The position numbers were made by a program, and so were the translations under genes. Of a stretch of 64,000 nt of DNA, positions 47,294-57,403 are shown piece by piece (within the stretch, counting starts at the first letter, position 1; every line of letters starts with the position of its first letter). The DNA is taken from contig NW_026570384.1 in NCBI RefSeq assembly GCF_019649055.1, positions 170,921-234,920 on the forward strand, written 5' to 3'. The DNA comes from Paramacrobiotus metropolitanus (taxonomy: Eukaryota; Tardigrada; Eutardigrada; Parachela; Macrobiotidae). The notes below the pieces were generated by a model. That model did no database searches and was not told where the DNA came from. It was given only the letters and a program-made list of their open reading frames with translations.

Positions 47294-50200
47294 ATGATGA
47301 CCTCGAGCATGAATAACACTAGCTTTGCAAACGTAACGTTTCCCCTTTACCGGCCAGGTTGGTCCTTCACACCGGTCTGGTCACTTGTCATGATGACTTT
47401 GATAGTCGTCAACAATTCACTGCTGTTGACCTTTATCCTTAGTCATAAAGTGCTGCGTAGTCCTTTCGCGGTGTACGTTGTCAATCTGCTGATGTCCAAT
47501 ATTCTCGTCCATGGTGCAACCAATGCCCAGCTGGTAATGCAGAATTATTACGGCCGTTGGCCTTTCAGTCGCGGAGCTTGCACATTCTATCTGTACGCTG
47601 CGTCCTGTTTCGGCGCCGGCGTCATGACAAGTCATGTGGTGATTGCAGCCAATCGGATATGTGCCATTGTGTTTCCCATACAGTATAAAAATTATCATAC
47701 CGCCAAAAGGTAAGAATATTATAAGCTGCGGTTAATTTTAGCTTTAAGATAGTAATTTTGGCTTTAAGATAGTGTGTTCTGGGTTCGATTCTTAGGTTGG
47801 GTGCTTTTATCTCATAAAATCAAACCAAAAAAAGTATAAAATTTTCTGAACTAACCAAAAAAAATTTTCCAGTAGCCTGGTAAGATACTTATCTCCATTG
47901 AAAGCAGATGGCTACTGCAGAGTGATAATAATAATAATAATAATAATAATAGTCGCATATGTGCACTTACTTAACGTTTAAAATAAATATTACTAGTAGA
48001 CCCCGCGCAAACTGCGCGGAATAAATTAACGCTGGAATACTTACTACAAAAATTGTATATATATATTGTATACTAGTAGACCCCGCGCAAATTGCGCGGA
48101 ATATAGCAGCGATGGATGAATCGTAAATTAAAGCAAAACTCAAAGAGACAGGTACTTACATATCTACATATGCCGTATATCTACGCATCTGTATTTCCTT
48201 AACTTTTATCAACGAAACGTAAAATTTTCCTTCACAGAGAAATACTTGTGTCAACTTGTGTCAACTTCGTAGTCAGTGTCTAGCTATTTTAAATTACAAC
48301 CTGTGTGAATATTTTCCCGTCCCGTAGATTGCACAGCTTACAGAAGTGCACTTACACTTGCATTTGCACTTACGGATAGGATTAGAACTTAGAAGCCTGA
48401 GATAATGTGAAAAACGAAAGTTCTTTCCTCGAAAACAGCTCCTTTCTCTTCACGTTTGAACTTTACCGGTAGCACCAATTCAGTTTTTCCAGATCATCCA
48501 TCAAGAGAATTTATTCAGTTATAAAGTAGCAGCTTTGAATTTATTAAAAGTTTTGCAGTTTTTTGTTTTACTTTATTATTTCCAAGCATTGTTCGCTTTT
48601 CAGATATCTGCCTTCCTTATAATTTAAGATGGCTCACCGTCAGCCAAATACCGCTGGTGCCCTTGTCGGTACCCTTATCAATAGGAATACATAATATTTT
48701 TCCATAATGCTTTGTATTAAGAACACAACAGTGAAATTACTAATAAGGAGGCTAAAGTAGTTAAGCACTTCCCAATTCATGTGTTAAATTTCAATTGCCA
48801 ATTAAACTGTCTAATTTTTGTCGAAACTGCCTTCAACGACAAAAACTGTTTATACTCAAATAAGTCAAATCGTCTCGGTTGTTAAACTTGCTACTCCGCG
48901 GGCTTCACTCTTGTTGCAGCTCGGCGCCTTTGCGGCTCACCTTTATTACAGACTGATAAACTACTTGAGTTTCACAAAACTTATCGTAAATGTAGCATTT
49001 GGCGTATATTTACTGCATCCATTCAATCAACTCCGTCGGCCACGCTAATCAGTATTTTCTGTTTATTCTGCTTAACGAAAGACGGTTATACGTTGGTAAT
49101 TTTGCATAAAGTGCACATTTCCGTATTGGTTGCTAAAGCATTAGTTCTCGATTAACAGGAAGCAAAACAGCAAATCATGCGGCATGCTGGGTAATCAACC
49201 ATATAATATTCTAAACTTCGAACTGCTTTTCCCGTGAAATTAAAACGCAGAAAATTGCGCAAATTCGGCTGTTACACGATTAACGATTTACAAAGTTAGT
49301 ATTTCCCTTTTTGCTCAGTGTCAAACGTTCAAGCCGTAATGAATAATTTCGGAAGAAAAAAGCCCGTATGAAGGCCACTTCGTGCGGTGTGTACCGTAGT
49401 GAGATACGGTTAATATTGGAGCCGAGGCCTTAGTGCTTCAATATTTAGCAAGAACATTCGTACCCGCCCAAAGGAGCGCAGCAACTTTAAAACCAGTCAC
49501 CCGCGCTGCGTAAGACAGCTACCTGAAAACTGGGTTTTGGAAATGAGAACCTCGACTGTTCCGTAGACTTTTAATCAGACTTTCTTGTCAAATCCTGATA
49601 TTCCTCTATAACCATGCTTTAGAGGTAAAATCTATAAATCCAGGGCTTTCGAGTGATTCAAACCCATTAAAGTTTCATCCATTGTAACGTTTCAGGTGAT
49701 TTATCAAAAATTGACATATTCTATTGGCAGTGGTGGGGTGATCGTTTTGTAGTGGTGGGGTCTCCACTTTTCCCATAGACTTTGCATGCTACGGTTTTCT
49801 TAACTTTTCTTTTAAACCTAACTTTTGTTTCAAAAACAGACTTCTGATGGCAAATATAGAAACTTAGGGCTATCGAATGATATATAGCCATCAAAGTTTG
49901 GTTCTGTGTAGGGTCCTGGCGAACTGTATGGAAATGGAATTTTGAAAGTCTTATTCTTTTAATATATAGAGATTATCATATCCAATATCGTCTGTATATT
50001 ACATATTTTTATTTCATGTGTTACTGTATTTCATAACATATTCATATAGTTCTATATAAATAAGTACTGTATGTTTTTTCGATAATCTGCTTTTATTTCT
50101 TGGTTTGCTGCTTAGATCTGACTAAACAGTGTACGAATACCGCCGTGTTTCTAATCCGGACGGAGACAAATTTCGCGATGCTGTGGTCGGCCATCTGGAC

Positions 50201-53200
50201 GATGTGGAGCAGAAAGAGAGAGAGAGAGCGAAGGAGAAAGAGGAGGAAGAAAAAAAGAAAAAGCAGAAGACAGACCACGTTATCGATACAAATTCTGACG
50301 CGTCTAATTAACAACGGCACTGAAGTGACCGTCTTTTGTTCACGCTTTTGCTACCTTTATTGTATTCGTATTCTACTTTATCGTGCGCGTCAACTGTAGC
50401 CGTAAAGAGGCTATGCCCAGCTCATGTTGACAGCAGCTCGTTTTTATCAGTTTATATTGTTTTTGTTTTTATTCTTTGACTCGCACATTCCTTTTTCGAG
50501 AATTTTGAACTGTTCTTTTTCTGAATTATTTGGCCGGCATTTTTTGTATAAGTAGCGCGCATTGCTTCATTGGCGAAACTTATAAATATTTTAAATTTGT
50601 TGTTGGGGTTCGTTTAATAAAGGCTGCACAGATAACTAAAGGAAAATGAAGAGACAAGCGCATGAAAATTTTAAGAGATATAAAGAGAGCCACTGAAACA
50701 CGTGTATAATAATATTTGTTAAGACATTTTTACTGCCTTTGACAGTTCCGAAAGGTGAAGAACAAAAGGTGTCTGAACCAGATAATTGCACCGTCAAGTA
50801 ATCAGATCACAGTGAGGCATTAAACTGAGCACGAGCGTATGCTGCCCGTTTTAAGACCATGCCGCTAAGGGCTTAAGACGACCGCAACACGACCGTTCTA
50901 ATTAGCAGACGCTTATATGGGCCTTTTTGTAAGAACCTAAGGAGTTTTATACGTGTGATACGCAAATGGGGAAAAGGCCTTCCCTTCCTAAGGCCTTTGA
51001 CGGCGGTCATGGTACGACCATTTTGAGGTCAAAATGTGGCGACGGGTCATTACTGCAAAACTCCTGAATTAGAATTGCTGCAAAAAAATGAAGCGCAAAG
51101 TAATTCAATTTCACCGGCAAAATGCAAATACAGTAATGACAAAAGGACAATTAATCCAAGCTTCGTTTATACCTCACTGATAAATAGCTACTCTCAGCTA
51201 TCCCTAATTTCACAATGTTTGTGTGTGCATTTAAGTATTTCCGATGCATAAACTGAAAAGAACCTTGGACATTAAAAATGTGAAATTTTTACTCCGAAAA
51301 CGCTCTGATATTTGAGTCGTTTTCTAAGAAGTTCTTTTAGTTTTTACCTGAACAGCCACCAACTGAGCATCGCTCGCATTTATCCCCAAAAATTATTTAT
51401 GCTCATCCCGTTCTGCGCATTTGAAATTTCATTCCACCCGATAATGACAGTCAACTGATTCGCAAGTCGCAACCGCTATTGTCCTTGATTCCACTTTCTG
51501 ATTACAGTGCTTCCCAGTTAATAATCACAATGTCTTCAAGTCAGAACTTTCGTTTCTGACGGAAAGGCACATACAGAGGGTCATTCAGCCAAGTGTGGAC
51601 ACTTCGAAAAAAAATTCCTTATAAATTTCATTTTAAGAGAAATGATGCCATAAGCATCTCAAATCAACGACTAACTATTCTGAATGCCTTTTGCAAATTT
51701 TGGTGAAAATCCAGCGTAAAATGGTCGCGATATTGTCTGTTAACCAAAAGACTCCGACTTCACACCCTTGACCAGTCAAAATTTGGCTTTCGACCACCTG
51801 GCCTTAGACGGATCGTCTATTTTTCAAATCTGCATGGTTTTAATTGTGAAAAACGACGATCCGAATATTTTTTATAGCAAAAACGATTTCATATTCTTGC
51901 GCGTTCTTGCGGTAGGACGGTTGGAAAAAACGCGAAAACAGGAAGAGACCCACAAGAGCCATGCCCATTGCGCGAACTCTTATGCACGAAACTATAGCTA
52001 TCCTTTCCGTCCCTCCATAAACTAAAGTTGTAAAACAAGTCTTTTTCTACCGTTTACAACGTTCATTGGTCGAGAAAGATGCTCCACGAATCAAGCCTGG
52101 CGGGGAAGAAGAAGTCATCCAGAACCCGAGACGTGCTCCTGGGGGCACTGCTGAGTAAACAAGGATGCAGCTTCCCAATCGAGAAATACTAGTAATTCCT
52201 TCAGAAAAAGGATTGTTCGAAACCCCCGACAGGTTTTCAACGGGTTACGGCGAAATTCCAAATTTTAGATAAATTTTGAATAAAGGGAATCCATTTCCTA
52301 TAGCTGAACTGGTCAACTGTTGCCAACATGGGGGAGACAAACTTAATTTTTTACTGAGCTACAGGATGAGGAAATCGTGACTCGGTTGAATTTAAAGTAT
52401 GGTTGGATGTTGTGGCTACCTGATAAAATTTTTAAAAAAGTAAAATGAGCCTGCGACGGATAAGGAGGAATTTTCCAAAAAGTGTCCACACTTGGCTGAA
52501 TAACCCTCTGTACTTGCAACCCTTAACAATTATGACGAAATGTGTATATGTAATGGCAGTAGTGCTTCAACCATAATTATTTTCAATGCGTAGTTGCTGT
52601 TGCTTTGATAGTTTATACGCAACATTAAAATTATTCAAAATTTTATTCTAAAAAAATGTTGTATACCAAAGATTTCGAAAAATTTGCTCCCATAAAGGTT
52701 CAGATGAGATCCGGCAACAAAGACAATCACACCCGCCCATGGGTGCACTAAATTTAAAACTGATGAAACCGCTTTGGCAGGCAGCTACTGCAACTGCAGA
52801 TCTTTCAGCCCCCGCTTCCCCACTATGAATGTGAGCCTTTGAAAATCTTCTTTCAACCCTTCTCCCTCGATAATGACTTTCGATAAAAAATTAATAAGCT
52901 CAAAAGCTCCCAAAGACATACGCTAAGGTTTGAATTTAATTCCGTGTAGTGTTTAGCGGAATTGTCAGAATTGTTCCTGGCTGTCTCACAGACGTTCACT
53001 CTGTTGGAGACAATGGTGGTGTGGTTGGGTTTGCAGTGGTGGGTTCTTGACTTTCCCCATAGACTTCGTATGTTAAGCTTTTTAAAATTTTTTTTCAGGT
53101 CCCAAATAGTTTAAAAAAACAAACCCGTTTCTGCCAATCTATGATCGCAGCGCTATCGAATGATCTATAGACGCCAAAGTTTGGTTCAGTGTATCGTTTG

Positions 53201-54231
53201 CAAAAGGGAATGGAATTGTGCTAAGGCTTACGCTATTAATATATAGAGATTATTGTTATTAGTTGGCTGTGTGCCTGCGCTCCAAGTTTCTTGGTTGGCT
53301 GTGTACATGCGCTCCAAGTATGGCTCGATAAGTGTTCGCAATCACAGCTGTTTGAAATTCACTGGAAAATTGTTAGTCTAAACGCTTATAGAATTGTTAG
53401 TAATAACGCTTATAGCATCCTTCTTTTAATAATTTGCAACAACCCTCATCCCTGCAGTCAGTTTGGTTGGCTTTTTTGGCTCATAATGTTGTAATTAATG
53501 TTTCTTACAAAATTAGGTCATAATGTTGTAGTGATGTAGAAGATAATAATTATGAAATGCTTCTTGACACAGTCAGTGTTAGCCTGGCACATGCACAAGC
53601 AGTACTTGCCATTAGGCCAGTACTTAGTACTTAATCCGTTTAACTTGACAGAGCCATTTTCATTTGCGCCACCATGTGGGTGTACTGTCACATGGTGACC
53701 CTGCCGACCTTCATCCAGGATGAACGCCTGCGTCCCGCCAAGATGGAGCACTTCTGCTTCTTCAACACTGACCGACGGCCCTTTTGGGGTCGGGCGTTAA
53801 ACTTTCTCGTCTACCAGTTCAACGAGATCCTCATTATTATCGCCTATCCCGTCACCGTCCTGCTGTACTGGCGCAAGCTGCGCGCTGCCAAGATGGAAGA
53901 TATGCGGCGCATCAAGAAAGAACACTACCATTACCAACAGACAGCGGCCACGATTCGCCGGGAAACTCGGATAAAATACGCGCTTATCGTCCTGACCACG
54001 GTGACTTGTAGTGTGGTGCTGTTCTGGACGCCGTTAGTGGGATACGGGTTACTCAAACCGTTGCTGCGGCTTAATAGTGCGGCGGCGTTTCGCTTTCAGG
54101 AGACCGTACTTGCTATTTATACAGTGCAACCAGCAACGGATCCCATTCTGCTGACCTTTGCGCTTCGTGATGTATGGGAGCAGTTGAAAAAGGCATTCCC
54201 TAAGAACAACCGTATCGACAGTTCTCAATGA
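47294..54231 (+). CDS. Class A-like GPCR, paralogue 4, interrupted by a 5.9-kb transposon-filled intron
   Basis: Exons 47294-47709 and 53652-54231. Donor AAAAG|GTAAGA and acceptor CTTGACAG|A join in phase 2 to give 331 aa. Exon 1 carries TM1-TM3 and ends after ANRICAIVFPIQYKNY; exon 2 starts at TM4 (AIFICATMWVYCHMVTLPTF) and runs to TM7. Disulfide Cys GACTFYLYA and EHFCFFN are present. DRY is replaced by NRI, TM6 is LFWTPLVGYG, TM7 is TDPILL. The start at the ATG pair was chosen because it precedes several glycosylation sequons (NNTS, NVT); an earlier in-frame GTG is unlikely. It is the most divergent of the four paralogues. The intron contains nested Helitrons, a TIR element and a SINE-like remnant. 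Confidence 0.85.
47725..47951 (+). mobile_element. tRNA-related SINE-like remnant
   Basis: Contains GTTCTGGGTTCGATTCTTAG, matching a tRNA-type RNA polymerase III B box (GGTTCGANTCC-like), preceded by degraded tRNA-like sequence and ending in an (ATA)n tail at about 47926-47951. The segment just before the tail (ATGGCTACTGCAGAGTGATA) resembles the end of the LINE at 2085-2128 (ATGGGCTACCTGC...GATGA). It lies in the GPCR 4 intron immediately before the outer Helitron. The boundaries are approximate. Confidence 0.55.
48073..49972 (-). mobile_element. Inner (young) non-autonomous Helitron, inverted copy
   Basis: 1900 bp, minus orientation: 5' end TCTCTATATATTAAAAG at 49972 and 3' end hairpin plus CTAG at 48073. 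The first roughly 250 bp match the 43980 copy exactly where compared, and only scattered single-base differences were seen elsewhere. It is inserted at an A/T site about 80 bp from the 3' end of the outer Helitron. No transposase frame. Confidence 0.9.
50130..50311 (+). pseudogene. Exon-like fragment carried in the outer Helitron
   Basis: An open 60-codon stretch preceded by an acceptor-like CTAAACAG and ending at a stop. It encodes YEYRRVSNPDGDKFRDAVVG, then a long Glu/Lys-rich helix, a basic patch and DTNSDASN. Composition is coding-like and unlike the AT-rich flanks. Family unknown. Helitrons often capture host exons, so a captured terminal exon is the simplest explanation. Its phase does not fit GPCR 4 exon 1. 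Confidence 0.45.
51574..52510. mobile_element. TIR DNA transposon remnant with TA target site
   Basis: Inverted terminal repeats of about 32 bp: left CAGAGGGTCATTCAGCCAAG followed by TGTGGACACTT, right its complement with a single T/C difference. The element is flanked on both sides by TA, the target duplication typical of Tc1/mariner-type elements. 937 bp long without a recognisable transposase, so non-autonomous or decayed. Nested in the outer Helitron. Confidence 0.85.
53269..53326. repeat. Short direct repeat next to the Helitron
   Basis: Two copies of a roughly 31-bp unit (GGCTGTGTxCxTGCGCTCCA) in tandem, just outside the 5' end of the outer Helitron. Confidence 0.6.
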
Positions 54232-55230
54232 AGCAGCTTCCTGCGTTTTATTATTTTATTTATTGTCCTTCAAAATGTCGAAAGTTGAAAAACGTATTTG
54301 AAGTTACTAGCCAGAACTGCGTGCAATATTAATTTTGCGTAGAGTAGATATTGTAAGATTGGTACATATTGGTATTTAACTTGCAGTATTAGGCGTTTGC
54401 TAATTTCGGCTTCTTGATTAGATGTGCATAAAAAATGCATTACAGAAAGCTCAATATTTCGAATTTTCTGTTTAGCAGCGGCTGGCAGAGTTGATGTTGC
54501 CTTTCGCAAAGCAGAGGAACTTCTGTGTGGTCACATTTCTGGAGTGCTTTTTGTATTTTGCCTAGTAAATATGAATTATATGTTTAAATACAAATTCGGT
54601 GTGGTCCAACCGGATAGGCGATTTCAAGAGCGAATTTAATTGTTCGTTCTGAATTGAGAGCATCACTATGCTTATTAGAAAATTGGGGACGATTAAAAGT
54701 TCGTGGTCGCGCAAAAGAATTGGTGGACAATGATAAAAAAGTAAAAGCATCAACATTACAGAACAGCGATATTACGATGAGCAGCTGCTATATAATAATG
54801 ATACAGCACTTCGTCGCCCTATCTTAGCTGATGGAGTTACCAGATTGCTTATTCTTGAACAGCGCTCAATGCATGGGACTGAAGATGTACTCGTAGATGA
54901 TCTACTTTTGTAGGTGTTGATAATGTTGCGATCGGAACTCATTAACGGGCCCAGGCGGCTCGATGGGACCACCAGGGTCAACAGTACCGGACGTGTATGC
55001 TGCAACAAGAATCAGCTGCACACCTAGCCACTGAGATACGTACAGATAATTATTTTAACGGAGACAAGAGATGGCAGTAAGAATAATTATTATTTATGTT
55101 TGCATGACATAATGCAGCATGTGGAGCCTTAATCACTTCGCACCTACACTAATTACTGCTAGGTGCTTGTGGTAGATACTGCTAAGTGCTAACCAACACG
55201 TTTTTAACTTAAGTAAACCAAACATGACAA
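54232..55230. other. Convergent intergenic region
   Basis: Between GPCR 4 and the astacin-fold gene. Only an isolated exon-like stretch (54762-54913) stands out. Confidence 0.35.
54762..54913 (+). CDS. Possible isolated terminal exon (unassigned)
   Basis: After an acceptor-like ACATTACAG, 50 codons stay open to a stop: QRYYDEQLLYNNDTALRRPI, then acidic LVDDLLL at the end. The composition is coding-like, but no upstream partner exon or family was recognised. It could be a decayed gene fragment or chance. Confidence 0.25.
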
Positions 55231-56790
55231 CTAAATTAAATGCGGCTTACGATTGCTGCACTGGAAGAACGTCGGACAAGTATACTTCGTCCTAATCGCA
55301 TTACAGTCGCCGAGACTCAAGCGCGTCAGATTGCCGATGACCTGGTCCGTTGGCGTCGTGCTAAAGACCACCTGACCGGATGCGGCGTGGGTATTCCGCT
55401 CCACCATGGTGATGGAGTTGAAGTCGAAGGGAGTGGCCATTGTGTCAATCTGGGCAGCCTGGAGAGTAGTATAGTAGCCCTGCCCGGTATAGGCTGCGTC
55501 TACATTGGCCTCGGTGACAGTGATGGAGCGGTCTTGTCGACGGTATTCTGGCAACAGGCCCAGGCTGGTCACCAGGGCTGACATGATACCGCGCTGGGAA
55601 GCGCCGCAAATGCCGGCGCCACCACCGCCTGTCGTTATCATGGCTTTTTGGCCGCGACCGGCCTGCTCCAGGCTTCGCCCCGGTATGCCGTTGCAGTGCA
55701 GAGCACGGGTTCTGCGATAGCGAGACATTGTCAGTAATTATTTATATATAAACGATTTTGTATTAAATAATACAGATACAACCGCTAAATTTACCCGGAG
55801 GTGCTACATTTACATACACATACATCCGTTTTGAAAGTGAATACTGCTTAATATTTTACAACATAATTATAACAGTATGTATGTGTATTTATAATATAGA
55901 TATACATACGTATATTGTGTTTTATGCTGTGTATACGAGTACAAGTATGTATAATTGTACAATACGCATACAATTAGGAAAGGACTACGATCGCCTTCTG
56001 CAATGAGAACGGGCGTGATTTTTTTGTCAGTTTTAAGTTCCCGTGCCCTCTTCTGCTGGTTAAATTAAACAGCCATGACAGTAACAATTGACAGTACTTA
56101 CTTATCTTTATTTTTTCTAATTAGTTATAAGTTTATAACCGATGTTACCGTCTAAACTAAGACGGAATTACGGTCTAAATATACGTACTTAAAAATTTAA
56201 AATTATTGAAAACGGGAACACTGTTTGCGTTTTTCTAGTCCGACCGAACTTTAAAGTTCTGTGTTTTCCTACCCGGAATTGAATGTGTCGCTGATCCAAA
56301 GGAAGTCGAGGCCGGGCGCGGTGGTGTACACTTCGAAAAATCCAACGCAGCCGTTGAGATCGGCATTCACCTGATCGATCGCGCGACGAATATTCGCCAG
56401 TGTCGTGGCATCTACTCAAATTCGCAGTACAACAATCATTTTACCACGAATTACTTAATTTTACACGAACTACTTAATTTTAAATTTTAACTGTAAAGTA
56501 GTGTGCCCGCGCTTGCACTTTTGTTGTTATGGCGGCTATTGCCCAATAAACCATTTTACATATTGTAACGACAACTACAGAATGGATACAAAGCGCATAA
56601 TTAAGGTGGACAGCACGTCAAACAACGTCGCAGCTCACCGTATCGTCCCGTCTCGATGTACACCGGCACTCGTGTCTGCACGTCGCCGAAGATTTTAGGC
56701 CATAATCCATAGCGCGTCCTGAATAAACACCGCCGCTCGGATGGTGACCACCAACAAAGCGGAAAGGGTTAGCAATAACCTTACAAACAT
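55231..56790 (-). CDS. Astacin-fold metalloprotease homologue lacking the zinc-binding site
   Basis: Exons: about 56639-56790, 56273-56414, 55231-55711; junction phases fit. Astacin features in order: VQTRVPVYIETGRY (mature N-terminus), LANIRRAIDQVNADLNGCVG with the conserved Cys, GLDFLWISDT, the ICGASQRGIMSALVTSLGLL segment, PEYRRQDRSITVTEANV, then PFDFNSIT and a final Cys. The HExxHxxGxxH zinc motif is replaced by SALVTSLGLLP, so all three His and the catalytic Glu are lost, and the Met-turn SIMHY is SITMV. A signal-peptide-like frame begins at ATG 56790 (LLLTLSALLVVTI) but is one base out of frame with the domain; either the first exon lies elsewhere (TTTATTCAG acceptor) or the gene has a frameshift. 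Confidence 0.75.
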
Positions 56791-57403
56791 CCTTTATACA
56801 GTACTGTATCCTTAACAAGTTCTAGTTCAGATTTCTTATGTTGACGCGTTTGCAGGAGGAACTGAATAAATCCTTTGCTAAAAATTACCTAATTTATGTC
56901 TACATAAGTACCCATTTGCTTTTCGTATCACTGTTCGTTATATCACCCACTTTGCGCCGGTATCGAGGATGCGGCTATCGTAGTAAAATTATATAGAAGT
57001 ATCGCATAATAATTATATATGCATTATATACTTGTATCTACGATATCGTGTTACGTCAAAATTGCAGTACTGCTAATTTTATGCCGCTTCTGTTGCATAA
57101 TTGGACAGATAACTGTTTTCATCGCTCGATGCGTAGCCGTACAAGTTGCTGATAAGATAACATTATGCACATCACTTTCTATTAAACGTCATCTTCGGCA
57201 ATCTTTCCATTTCTTAAAAGCTCAGCAAACCAAAACATTCATAAAGCCGTCATCGCGGCATAACAAATACACGCAATACCATTCAGAAACAACATTGAAA
57301 CACTGAATTTTTTAGAAAACCGGGCCAAATTGAACGCAACTCAGCACGTCTATAAAACCAAAATGCGGGCATAAAATAATCAGCAAACCGGGAGACACCA
57401 TAA
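56791..57403. other. Intergenic region
   Basis: AT-rich, about 600 bp. No gene was recognised. It includes the 3' flank of the aldo-keto reductase. Confidence 0.35.

Larger units (their letters stand above)
47993..53249 (-). mobile_element. Outer (older) Helitron in the GPCR 4 intron
   Basis: Read on the minus strand it begins TCTCTATATATTAATAGCG (53249) and ends with hairpin CCGCGCAGTTTGCGCGG and GGTCTACTAG (47993), again between A and T. Its 5' 280 bp are a diverged relative of the 1.9-kb copies, while the rest differs. After removing the two nested insertions, about 2.4 kb remains. Treating the two ends as one element is inference from orientation and terminal rules; two separate fragments are the alternative. 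Confidence 0.7.

Noticed and set aside
47780-47800. tRNA gene at the B-box-like sequence
   Set aside because: Only a B box and weak upstream similarity are present; no full cloverleaf, and the (ATA)n tail points to a SINE.
43980-49972. Interpretation of the 1.9-kb inverted repeats as one large TIR transposon
   Set aside because: Each arm has its own complete Helitron 5' and 3' ends at A/T sites, and the inner part contains a host GPCR exon.
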